From contig NJBI01000034.1 in the NCBI GenBank assembly GCA_005222975.1, positions 1 through 38,318 on the forward strand: 38,318 bases of DNA. The letters run 5' to 3'. The notes below the pieces were generated by a model. It did not search any database, was not told where the DNA came from, and was given only the letters and a program-made list of their open reading frames with translations. Each line of letters opens with the position of its first letter. Position 1 is the first letter of the stretch. Shown here in pieces: positions 1-8,032 of the stretch. The stretch is from Promethearchaeota archaeon Loki_b31. GTDB lineage: Archaea; Asgardarchaeota; Lokiarchaeia; Sigyniarchaeales; SOKP01. Made by a program: the position numbers and the translations under genes.

Positions 1-237
1 TAAGTGAGTGATTTTTATGATATTTTTTGTCTATTAAAAAGGAAGTGATATCCAGATATGTATCTTCATTTGAAGAACTTTTAATAAATTATACTTAATA
101 TACCGAATTAAGTGAATTATGTACTAGAAGCGATTTTTTTGAATTTTCTTTTCATAATAATATTTCAAAATCGAAAAATTATTTTTGTTAGAATGATTAT
201 TACATTTAGTAGAAAAAGTAAAAAAAGGTAAACTAAA

Positions 238-651
238 ATGGATATAAACAATTATCATGAATTATTAGACAAGGGATATGAAAATATCCCCGACAACGTA
301 AAGAAATTGTCTAGATTTGAAATACCAAAAGTTCAGATAAGAATAGAAGCTAAGAATACCTATATTACAAATTTTAATAAAATTATCAATACTTTAAATC
401 GCGATCGAAAACATTTCATTGTTGAGTTTTTGAAAAAAGTAGGTACAATGGGAGAAATGAGGGGAAAACATCTATTTTTAAAAGGAGTTTATAAAGAGCA
501 AGTTTTAAATCGGTTAATTGAATTATATTCTAAAACATATGTATTATGCAAAATTTGTAATAAACCTGATACAGAAATTCAAAGAGAAGGGAAAAAAAAA
601 TTTCTTAAATGCACCGCTTGCGGAGCACATGAAGAAATAAAAGAAAAATAA
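238..651 (+). CDS. eif2b: Translation initiation factor aIF2 subunit beta
   Basis: Beta subunit of the heterotrimeric aIF2 that delivers initiator Met-tRNA to the small ribosomal subunit. The 137-residue length fits archaeal aIF2-beta. After a short N-terminal helix comes the alpha/beta core (the stretch with EFLKKVGTMGEMRG), then a C-terminal C4 zinc ribbon with Cys104/Cys107 and Cys125/Cys128. The start is ATG with an AAAGG-type ribosome-binding site about 8 nt upstream (near 226-232). It is the first gene of a five-gene plus-strand operon for translation and ribosome maturation; DUF424 follows after 21 bp, a pairing common in archaea. Confidence 0.95.
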   Translation: MDINNYHELLDKGYENIPDNVKKLSRFEIPKVQIRIEAKNTYITNFNKIINTLNRDRKHFIVEFLKKVGTMGEMRGKHLFLKGVYKEQVLNRLIELYSKTYVLCKICNKPDTEIQREGKKKFLKCTACGAHEEIKEK

Positions 652-672
652 ATATAGTTTAATGATTGCCAG

Positions 673-969
673 ATGAGAGTATATCTTAAAATCCATCGTC
701 GAAATGGTATCGATACGGTTGCATGTTGCGATGAGTTGTTATTAAACCAAATTTTTATTGAGGGCAATTTGAAAATTGAAATTAGTGATCGCTTTTTTGG
801 GGGCGATCTTCTTAGCATAGATAAGGCAGTAGAATTGTTAAAAAATGCGTCGTACTTTAATATAGTGGGTGAAAATATAACCAATAAGGCAATTGCCCTT
901 AAAATCCTTTCTAAAGAAGGAGTTAAAAAAATTAGTAATATTCCAATGGCAATAAAAATGATGTTTTAA
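673..969 (+). CDS. DUF424 family protein
   Basis: Small archaeal protein of 98 residues that I recognise as DUF424, a family often next to aIF2-beta. It contains the segment DRFFGGDLLSIDKAVELL and ends in an alpha/beta region (KILSKEGVKKISNIP). No enzymatic function is established as far as I know; the setting between aIF2-beta and NMD3 suggests a role in translation or ribosome assembly, which is inference. The stop codon overlaps the ATG of nmd3 by one base (TAATG), so the two are probably translationally coupled. Confidence 0.8.
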   Translation: MRVYLKIHRRNGIDTVACCDELLLNQIFIEGNLKIEISDRFFGGDLLSIDKAVELLKNASYFNIVGENITNKAIALKILSKEGVKKISNIPMAIKMMF

Positions 970-1886
970 TGCCTCATAGATTTTGTGCAATATGTGGAAC
1001 GGCTCTAGAAGAAAAAGCACCTTATTTTAGTATGTGCCTTAACTGTTTTTTAAAAGAAAATCCATTATTCGAATTACCAAAAAGTATCAGTTTTAAAATG
1101 TGCAGCGATTGCAGGAAATATTCAAAAAAAGAAGAATGGATTGAACCTGCTGAAAATGAGTTATTTCCTATTATAGAAGAGATAATATCTCGATTTTTAT
1201 TAAAATCTTATTTAAAACAAGATTTAATCACCTTTTCATTCTCATTTGAAGAATTAATGTTTACTCAAAAAGATTTGTTATCTTCTTTTGATCTTACAAT
1301 TACAGGAACTTTGAGGGAAGATCATAAAATAACTCATCAACAAACGATAAAAGTCAAAATAAATTACGAATTATGTAAAAATTGCTCTAATTTAAGAGGG
1401 GGGATGTATTTTTTATCAATTATTCAATTACGGGTAAAAAATGAGAATCAATTTGAGATTATTAATAAAGTTTTGGATGATATCCTTTATCTTGTAGAGA
1501 ATATCTTTAAAAAAGACGATAAACAATATATTTCAAAAATGGAAGATCAAAAACTTGGTGTGGATTTGTATTTAAGTACGAATGAGTTAATGAAACACAT
1601 AGTTTCACATTTAAAGTCAAAATATAATTTTATTTTAAAAAGAACAAAAAAGCTAGTAGGGAGAGATACTCAAAAGGGAAGAAATCTCTATAGATTAAAA
1701 ACACTTATAAAATTTTTACCAATTAAAAAAAATGACTATATTTTTATAAACAAATCCAAATATTTTGTAGAGAATATTACCAAAAATAGGGTTTTATTAA
1801 GAGATGAAAACCATGTTAAACTCATAAAAAACTTTTCTTTTTTTGATGATAAAAAATCGTTTAAAAGGATTATGGATGGGGATTAA
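969..1886 (+). CDS. nmd3: NMD3 family 60S/50S ribosome-associated protein
   Basis: Archaeal homologue of eukaryotic NMD3, the adaptor on the large ribosomal subunit. The 305-residue protein has the N-terminal zinc-binding array of the family: Cys6/Cys9 and Cys23/Cys26, then Cys45/Cys48, and a further CKNC near residues 136-139. The rest is the mixed alpha/beta body and an OB-like C-terminal part. Archaea have no nuclear export, so its role is probably 50S maturation; that is inference. The start codon overlaps the DUF424 stop, and the rio1 GTG follows directly after the stop, a tightly packed operon. Confidence 0.85.
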   Translation: MPHRFCAICGTALEEKAPYFSMCLNCFLKENPLFELPKSISFKMCSDCRKYSKKEEWIEPAENELFPIIEEIISRFLLKSYLKQDLITFSFSFEELMFTQKDLLSSFDLTITGTLREDHKITHQQTIKVKINYELCKNCSNLRGGMYFLSIIQLRVKNENQFEIINKVLDDILYLVENIFKKDDKQYISKMEDQKLGVDLYLSTNELMKHIVSHLKSKYNFILKRTKKLVGRDTQKGRNLYRLKTLIKFLPIKKNDYIFINKSKYFVENITKNRVLLRDENHVKLIKNFSFFDDKKSFKRIMDGD

Positions 1887-2738
1887 GTGGAGAAAAAAAA
1901 CAATGGTTTTATTGATGAAGATGAGGAAGAACTTGAAAGAGAAGTTTCAAATGATGATTTTAATAAAAAATTAGATGATTTGGAAAAAAAGAAGATTGAT
2001 TCAATAAGAATTAAAAAAATTGATCAAACTAAAAAAAGAGCCACTGTAGATTCTGTTTTTGATGAAAGAATGTATTTCCATGTAAATAAATTATTAAAAA
2101 CTGGACGTTTAAACAGAATTGAAGGGATAATTTCCGCAGGTAAGGAAGCAAATGTTTACCTTGCTTACGGTGAAAATAATCGCGAAGTTGCGATAAAGAT
2201 TTATAAGATTGATAGTAATACATCAAGATGGATGAGAAATTATATTATAGGAGATCCTAGATTTAAAAAAATACCACATAACATATCAAAAATTATATTT
2301 TTATGGGCAGGTAAAGAGTTTAAAAATCTTAAAAGGGCTTATAGAGCAGGTTTGAGCGTACCTGAGCCAATCTATATAAAAAATAATATTTTAATCATGG
2401 AATATATTGGTTTTGGATCAATTCCTGCACCAAAACTTAAAGATATAAAGTTTCCAAAGGAACCTATTAAACTATTAAATGAAATTCTTGGTTTTATTAA
2501 AATCTTATATCAAAATGCGAACTTAGTTCATGGTGATTTATCCGAATTTAATATTTTATATCATAATCAAAAACCAATTGTAATTGACATCTCACAAGCA
2601 GTCACTACACATCATCCAAAAGCAGAAGTTTATTTAGTGAGAGATATTAAGAATGTTTTTAATTATTTTGAAAAAATCGGAGTTGAAATTCCTAATCCAG
2701 AGGATTTTTATTACGAAGTTATAAATTTAGATAAATAA
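1887..2738 (+). CDS. rio1: RIO1-type serine protein kinase
   Basis: Atypical kinase/ATPase that acts in small-subunit maturation. Visible motifs: a RIO-type P-loop (SAGKEANVYLA), the VAIKIYK lysine, the catalytic loop HGDLSEFNILY and the metal-binding VIDISQAV. The central MRNYI/DPRF segment and the AGKEFKNLKRAYRAGLSVPEPI helix are of RIO1 rather than RIO2 type, and no N-terminal winged helix is seen. The N-terminus (about 50 residues) is highly charged and acidic. Start is GTG immediately after the nmd3 stop. At 283 residues it is slightly longer than many archaeal RIO1 proteins because of this acidic extension. Confidence 0.93.
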   Translation: MEKKNNGFIDEDEEELEREVSNDDFNKKLDDLEKKKIDSIRIKKIDQTKKRATVDSVFDERMYFHVNKLLKTGRLNRIEGIISAGKEANVYLAYGENNREVAIKIYKIDSNTSRWMRNYIIGDPRFKKIPHNISKIIFLWAGKEFKNLKRAYRAGLSVPEPIYIKNNILIMEYIGFGSIPAPKLKDIKFPKEPIKLLNEILGFIKILYQNANLVHGDLSEFNILYHNQKPIVIDISQAVTTHHPKAEVYLVRDIKNVFNYFEKIGVEIPNPEDFYYEVINLDK

Positions 2739-2784
2739 AAAAATAAACTTTCATTATTGAAGGTACTAAAGTTAAAATAGAATT

Positions 2785-3342
2785 ATGAAAATAGGAAAAA
2801 ATAGAATTGCGGTAATAATTGGAAAAAACGGTGAAACTAAACGAGAAATTGAAGAGTCACTGGGAGTTAAGATTAATTTGGACAGTGAATCTGGAGATTG
2901 CGAAGTGAGACCTGTTATAGGGCACCCAAAATATAATCCCCTTAATATCTTTATTGCTCAAAAAATGATTAATGCTATAAACAGAGGATTTAACCCAATT
3001 AAAGCTATGAAGCTTCTAGACGAAACATATGATATAGAAGTTTTTAATTTGTATAGCATATTAGGAAAATCTGAGAAGAAAATAAAAAGATTAAAGGGGA
3101 GGATTATTGGTAGGAATGGTGAAATGAGAAAAGCAATCGAAAGATTTGCCGAGAGCCATGTATCTGTCTATGGAAAAACAGTCTCAATCATTTCCGATTA
3201 TGAGAATTTACAAATCGCAAGAAAAGCAGTAAGTATGATATTGAGTGGGATGCCTCATCACTCGGTACTAAAGTATTTAGAAAATAAATACAACGATAAA
3301 AAGAAGGAAGAATTTAAAAAATTATATAAGCCTCAATTCTAA
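2785..3342 (+). CDS. KH-domain protein, Dim2/PNO1-like
   Basis: RNA-binding protein of 185 residues with two KH domains. The first (near residues 5-45) has IGKNGETKREIEESLG and the second (near 105-165) has IIGRNGEMRKAIER, both with intact GxxG loops. The end, GMPHHSVLKYLE, is typical of the archaeal Dim2/PNO1 (Krr1-like) family that works with RIO1 in 3' maturation of 16S-type rRNA. It lies 46 bp after rio1, an order conserved in many archaea. It is the last gene of the operon; T-rich DNA follows at about 3348-3375. Confidence 0.9.
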   Translation: MKIGKNRIAVIIGKNGETKREIEESLGVKINLDSESGDCEVRPVIGHPKYNPLNIFIAQKMINAINRGFNPIKAMKLLDETYDIEVFNLYSILGKSEKKIKRLKGRIIGRNGEMRKAIERFAESHVSVYGKTVSIISDYENLQIARKAVSMILSGMPHHSVLKYLENKYNDKKKEEFKKLYKPQF

Positions 3343-3408
3343 CTAACGTTTTTAGCTTTCTTTATATTTGGACATTTGTTTCACATTGAGTTGAAATAGT
3401 TATGAACC

Positions 3409-3762
3409 TTACAACAACAATTTCTTGATATTTCCTAACATATCTTTTCCATATATAATTTGCTTTAATTCACTTAAAAGATTAGAAATAGAGTAAATAC
3501 TTTCATTAACATAAAGCTCCTTATAAGACTCACTTTTGATTTTATCAAAATTTATCTCAAAACTTTTAATCGAAAAACTTTCCTTAGAGTAAGGTTTGAA
3601 AATCACTATACATCGAGGATACATGCTCTTTTCTCTTAGATATACAGCCCATCCTTCAAAAAAATATTTTACCTTGATAGAAAATAAATTTTCCCACTCA
3701 AATAGACTTTTTAAAACTGTACTTACTTCTTTTTGGGTTTTAGAGCAATATTTTGGATCCAT
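3409..3762 (-). CDS. Hypothetical protein
   Basis: 117-residue protein of unknown family. It starts with a helical segment (KTQKEVSTVLKSLFEW), followed by alternating beta-like stretches (KVKYFFEGWAVYLRE, RCIVIFKPYSKESFSI) and ends with a long amphipathic helix. No transmembrane segment or metal-binding motif is seen. It lies 67 bp downstream of the 850-residue repeat protein on the same strand and could be co-transcribed with it; whether they work together is unknown. Confidence 0.55.
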   Translation of the reverse strand: MDPKYCSKTQKEVSTVLKSLFEWENLFSIKVKYFFEGWAVYLREKSMYPRCIVIFKPYSKESFSIKSFEINFDKIKSESYKELYVNESIYSISNLLSELKQIIYGKDMLGNIKKLLL

Positions 3763-3829
3763 ATAATTAATTAAAGAAATGAATTTAAAAAGGAGTAGTA
3801 AAAATTACATTAATCAAAAGCATACGATT

Positions 3830-6382
3830 TTAACTACTATTATTTTTCCCTTTCTTCTCTTCATTTTTAAAAGTATTGATATAATATTCTAATGATGATT
3901 TATCAGGTTGATATTTTAATATATCCATTATAAGATCGGATTTAGGATTCTTAATATATTCTTCAAGCTTTTTATGTCCGTAATTGTAATTATTCCTAAG
4001 AATCTCTTTATTTTTATCTGCTATTAAGTCCAATCGATCCTTAAGTTTGGGAATATGTGTTGCTGATTTTGCCAAACTTATACAGTCAAAAAAATCTTCT
4101 CTGATTTTTCCTTTATAACCAAAAAAATTTGCAAAACTCACTGGATCTAAAATTTTAACATTTTTTCTAAAAGGAATATTTTCAGGAATGGGGCGTGGTG
4201 AATTTGCATGTGTAGGCATTAACATCAACATCTTATTCCTCCCTTGATAACCTCGTAGACAATGATCTATAGTATAAGTTTCTGAATTCCCAAGGTAATA
4301 GTCTATATTAATGATTTTTATTCTATCATTTTCGTTCCGAAGTAATTGGTTTTCATAGAGTTGTTTGGTTTCAAAAGATAATTCCTTAAATTTTTCATTT
4401 ATATGAATAGTGTTGTCACAATGCTTAAGACCATATTTTTCGTAGAAATCATTAAAACTACTTCTTTCAGTTTTAATATTAGTAAATGGTTCATAAAATG
4501 AGCTGCATCCAATTTCTCTTGTATGTTGCATAAATATTCGCTTATTTAACCAGTGAATATTATCTCCAACTTCATGAGAAATTGAAAGTTCATGAAGAGC
4601 CAATCCCGCTTTTCTAGTAATCTCACTATATCTAATATCATTATATTGCATTGCATTATAGATTTCTTTTTTAATTAAATTATAAGGAGGAGCAATACCT
4701 TCTTTAAAATCATGTTTTTCTTTAAATTCTTTGCTATTAATACATTCCTTTAAACTTTCTGCTAATTTTCCAACTTTTTCCTTATGCGTCAATGGTTCTC
4801 CATTTTCATTAAAATCATAAATGTATCTGACACTTCTATAATGTTTTATGGCTTTTAAGGCCTGATCTCTGCCCAATTCATCAAAAGCATTATTATTTTT
4901 AATACTTTTTTCTAAATTTTGAAGTGAATTCCGTATCACTTGATTGCCAATTCTTAAGGTATCACTAATTTGAATGTATCCGATATTTTGTCCCACTTCC
5001 CTATAAGATACATCCTCTACTCTTTTTCCTAACTTTTCTGCGAGAACATTTCTTAAACTCTCAAAAAGTTCTCTCTCTGGGGCATTTCTAATATTATTTC
5101 GATCGGTATATCCCCTTACCTCCTTGAACTTATTAATAGCCTTTAAGGCAGTTTCCTTGCCTTTTTCACTTAATTCTCTGCCCTCTCTAATTTTTTCTTC
5201 TATTATATTAATAGAATTTAACCTCAACTTGCTATTATTATTTAGAGATGGAGATATTTCCTTATATCCAATATTAAGCCCCAACTCCTTATTAGACACT
5301 TCTTCTGCTCTTTTTCCTAACTTTTCTGCAAGAACATTTCTTAAATTCTCAAAAAGTTCTCTCTCTGGGGCATTCCTATCAATATTTTGATCGGTATATC
5401 CTCTTACCTCCTTGAACTTATTAATAGCCTTTAAGGCAGTTTTGTTGTCCATTTCACTCAATTCTCTGTCATTTCTAATAGTTCTTTCAATTTTGTTAAT
5501 AGAATGTTGCGTCAATCTATAGTGATTTCTTAAAGTACCAGTTATTCCTGTTTTTCCTATGTGTTGTTCTAGTTCTTTATATGACACATCCTCTACTCTT
5601 TTTCCTAACTTTTCTGCGAGATTATTTCTTAAACTCTCGAAAAGCTCTCTCTCTGGGGCACTCCTATCAATATTTTGATCGGTATATCCTCTTACCTCCT
5701 TGAACATATTAATAGCCTTTAAGGCAGTTTGTTTGCCCTTTTCACTTAAAAAAATATCATTTCTTATTGCAGTTTTAATATTTTTTATTGAATTCCGTTT
5801 CAATTTCCTACTATCATTTAAAGTGATGTTAATATTATTATATCCTATATTTTTTCCTAATTTAGTATTACTGATTTGTTTTCCCAACATGCTAGAATAA
5901 ATTTGACGAAGGTTATCGAAGAGTTCTTTCTCTGGTTTAAATACATGTAGTTCAATTTTATTTCTGAGTTTACCTGGTTTAACCTGTGGACATTGGATTT
6001 TATGGTTTGGCTCTTTCTGTATATCTATCTTTCGGGGTTTAATTTTATTCCTGGGCTTACCTGGTTTAAACTGTCGAGGTTCTATTTTATTGATTGGCTC
6101 ACGACCGGGGTCAAATGTAGGGCGTTCAATTTTATTTCTGGGTGGAGTTAGAGGGTTTGATTTTTGACGTTGGATTTTATGTCTTGGTTCTTTCTGTATA
6201 TCTAGCTTTCGGGGTTCAATTTTGTTCTTCGGTTTGTCTCTCGGCTTTTGGCGCGATCCCTCGATTTTTTTATCCTTATAATCAGTTTTATTTTTTTTTG
6301 GCGTGTCGTCTGGTTTTGAAGCGATTTCATCCTTTTCGGCTTTCTCGGTATTAGGTTCCGAATTGGGTGCGTTGAGGTCCAT
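3830..6382 (-). CDS. Large modular repeat protein with possible HNH-like C-terminus
   Basis: 850-residue soluble protein that I do not recognise as a named family. Seen in sequence: a charged head (1-45); about seven 15-residue Pro/Lys repeats around NKIEPR and HKIQ (about 50-150); four modules of 93-96 residues beginning near residues 153, 246, 342 and 438, each with ELFESLRN, a LGKRVEDVS-type turn, NIGYxxIS and a TALKAINKFKEVRGY helix. The C-terminus (about 521-850) contains IDHC then RNKM then HANS (705-728), whose spacing resembles an HNH nuclease core. The NIGYxxIS..L pattern could be helix-turn-helix. A modular DNA-binding endonuclease is inference. No signal peptide or membrane segment is seen. 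Confidence 0.8.
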   Translation of the reverse strand: MDLNAPNSEPNTEKAEKDEIASKPDDTPKKNKTDYKDKKIEGSRQKPRDKPKNKIEPRKLDIQKEPRHKIQRQKSNPLTPPRNKIERPTFDPGREPINKIEPRQFKPGKPRNKIKPRKIDIQKEPNHKIQCPQVKPGKLRNKIELHVFKPEKELFDNLRQIYSSMLGKQISNTKLGKNIGYNNINITLNDSRKLKRNSIKNIKTAIRNDIFLSEKGKQTALKAINMFKEVRGYTDQNIDRSAPERELFESLRNNLAEKLGKRVEDVSYKELEQHIGKTGITGTLRNHYRLTQHSINKIERTIRNDRELSEMDNKTALKAINKFKEVRGYTDQNIDRNAPERELFENLRNVLAEKLGKRAEEVSNKELGLNIGYKEISPSLNNNSKLRLNSINIIEEKIREGRELSEKGKETALKAINKFKEVRGYTDRNNIRNAPERELFESLRNVLAEKLGKRVEDVSYREVGQNIGYIQISDTLRIGNQVIRNSLQNLEKSIKNNNAFDELGRDQALKAIKHYRSVRYIYDFNENGEPLTHKEKVGKLAESLKECINSKEFKEKHDFKEGIAPPYNLIKKEIYNAMQYNDIRYSEITRKAGLALHELSISHEVGDNIHWLNKRIFMQHTREIGCSSFYEPFTNIKTERSSFNDFYEKYGLKHCDNTIHINEKFKELSFETKQLYENQLLRNENDRIKIINIDYYLGNSETYTIDHCLRGYQGRNKMLMLMPTHANSPRPIPENIPFRKNVKILDPVSFANFFGYKGKIREDFFDCISLAKSATHIPKLKDRLDLIADKNKEILRNNYNYGHKKLEEYIKNPKSDLIMDILKYQPDKSSLEYYINTFKNEEKKGKNNSS
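4822..5926 (-). repeat. Four tandem ~285-bp coding repeats
   Basis: Four modules of 93-96 residues begin near 5926, 5647, 5359 and 5071 and read leftwards. Modules 2 and 3 are nearly identical over long stretches at the DNA level (for example the codons for KFKEVRGYTDQNIDR and for LAEKLGKR), while the first and the last half of module 4 are more diverged. This indicates recent internal duplication or gene conversion. Confidence 0.85.
5927..6235 (-). repeat. 45-bp coding repeats (15-residue Pro/Lys repeats)
   Basis: Within the 850-residue protein, residues about 50-152 are about seven degenerate 15-residue units centred on NKIEPR or HKIQ followed by PGK, DIQKE or similar. The base pattern recurs at roughly 45 bp. 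The composition (Pro, Lys, Arg) suggests an extended basic linker. Confidence 0.75.
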
Positions 6383-6801
6383 TAGTAATCACACCAGGCT
6401 TTTTTTTTTTAACCTTTTAAAATTTATTAATAAATTTAAAAATTAAAATTATTTAAAGAAAAAATTCAGCGTGAATAAAATTCTATTACTTTTATCACGG
6501 AAAATCAAGAAAACTATACTTAGACTACATAATCCTATTAATATAATTAAATAAATGATGTAAAACTGTGCTGACTCTAAATATCCAATCATTATAATCT
6601 CTTTCGAAAGAAGCTATAAAAACACCTCAATTAAAATTAAAATGATAATTCTTAATTTACCTTCATCGTCAATAATAAAAAGAAAACTAAGGTTAGAAGA
6701 CTTCAAGTCTTTTAGAACCTATTGCGTTCAATCCAGAGTATATCTTAATCTTAAGAATACAATAAAAAAACCCAAACTAATCAATAAAGACAAGATTGGA
6801 T
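6383..6801. other. Intergenic region upstream of the repeat protein
   Basis: About 420 bp between the 3' end of ftsZ and the start of the repeat-protein gene, both on the minus strand. A TTTAAATAA-like TATA element lies at about 6448-6456 on the minus strand, some 65 bp before the start codon, and a run of T follows the start codon region at 6398-6410. A 61-codon plus-strand frame here looks non-coding. I see nothing else. Confidence 0.4.
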
Positions 6802-7917
6802 TTAAGTTCCATAAGAGATTTCTTTAATATTATAAATATCGCTTGATAATTTATTTCCAATTTTTTTATTAGATATGTTCTTGTTACTAAATGATTGAAC
6901 GGGTGATATATCTTTTCCAAAAATCTGCGGTGATTTAATACCAGTTATAAGGAGCATAACTCTTAAATATCCCTCGTACTCATCGTTTACTCGGGCACCC
7001 CAGATTACCATCGCGTTGTTCACATCCATTTTTTCAGAAATTTTTTTTGCTACAGAATTTGCTTCTGCGAGGGTCATATCGTTTCCTCCACAAATATGAA
7101 TTAAAGCACCCTTTGCGCCGTCAATAGATACATCTAGTAATGGTGAGTTGAGTGCGTCTTCAATAGCCTCTTCCACACGGTTACTTTTATTGCCAGATTC
7201 ACCCACTCCCACAATTGCTACACCTCCCGTACTTAAAATGGTCCTAACATCAGCAAAGTCTAAATTAATTAGTGAAGGTAAAGAAATTGTTTCAGTTATT
7301 CCCTTTACCATCGTTGCTAAAACTTCATCGGCGACGCTAAACGCCTCTATGATCGGTAAATCTGGAGCAATGTCTAAAAGGCGATTATTATCGATTACTA
7401 CTAGTGTATCCGCATATTTCTTTAATTCATTAAGTCCCATTTGAGCTTTTTCTATTCGTCCTATTTCAGTATCAAACGGTAATGTGACTACGCCTACAAC
7501 TATTGCCCCTTCAAGTTTGGCTATTTCAGCTACTATAGGTGCGCTTCCGGTCCCAGTCCCCCCACCTTCTCCACAGGTAATAAAGACTAAATTAGCTTCT
7601 CTTAGTATCTTTGTTAAATCTTCACGTGATTCTTCTGCTGCTGCTCTACCAATGTCTGGATTACCACCTGCACCTAAGCCTCGTGTTAAATTTTTACCTA
7701 TTAACAGTTTTATGTGGGACTCAACGCTTTCTAAATGTTGGAGATCTGTATTTACTGCTACGCATTTTGCTCCCTTTATTCCTATTTTCATTAACCGGTT
7801 AATGGTATTGTTTCCAGCTCCTCCGCATCCAACAATTTTTATATTAGCGTAACCAAAATTTTCGCGAGTTGGTCTGATTACTTCTCTCTTTCGAGCATTT
7901 CTTATTAGAGATTCCAT
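6802..7917 (-). CDS. ftsZ: Cell division protein FtsZ
   Basis: Tubulin-family GTPase that forms the division ring. The 371-residue protein has a short N-terminal tail, the nucleotide-binding GCGGAGNN near residues 30-37, the tubulin signature GEGGGTGTG at 116-124 and the T7 catalytic loop NLDFADVRTIL near 228-238. The C-terminal domain follows, with a short variable tail (about 325-371) that probably binds partners. All the GTPase residues I can identify are present. It is monocistronic in appearance, ending 420 bp before the next gene. Confidence 0.97.
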   Translation of the reverse strand: MESLIRNARKREVIRPTRENFGYANIKIVGCGGAGNNTINRLMKIGIKGAKCVAVNTDLQHLESVESHIKLLIGKNLTRGLGAGGNPDIGRAAAEESREDLTKILREANLVFITCGEGGGTGTGSAPIVAEIAKLEGAIVVGVVTLPFDTEIGRIEKAQMGLNELKKYADTLVVIDNNRLLDIAPDLPIIEAFSVADEVLATMVKGITETISLPSLINLDFADVRTILSTGGVAIVGVGESGNKSNRVEEAIEDALNSPLLDVSIDGAKGALIHICGGNDMTLAEANSVAKKISEKMDVNNAMVIWGARVNDEYEGYLRVMLLITGIKSPQIFGKDISPVQSFSNKNISNKKIGNKLSSDIYNIKEISYGT

Positions 7918-8032
7918 TAAAAAACAACAGATTGTTTTATATGTGTTATAGAAATAATATAAATGAAATTTTAGAATTAATATAATATCCTCATATTATT
8001 TGCAAATTACAAAAAAGAACAATTTTAAATTA

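Noticed and set aside
1..237. Possible upstream gene or RNA at the window start
   Set aside because: Frames are closed by many stops and no RNA fold stands out; only AT-rich promoter-like DNA before aIF2-beta.
6642..6827. 61-codon plus-strand frame overlapping the 3' end of ftsZ
   Set aside because: Overlaps a certain gene, basic low-complexity product, no ribosome-binding site or motif.
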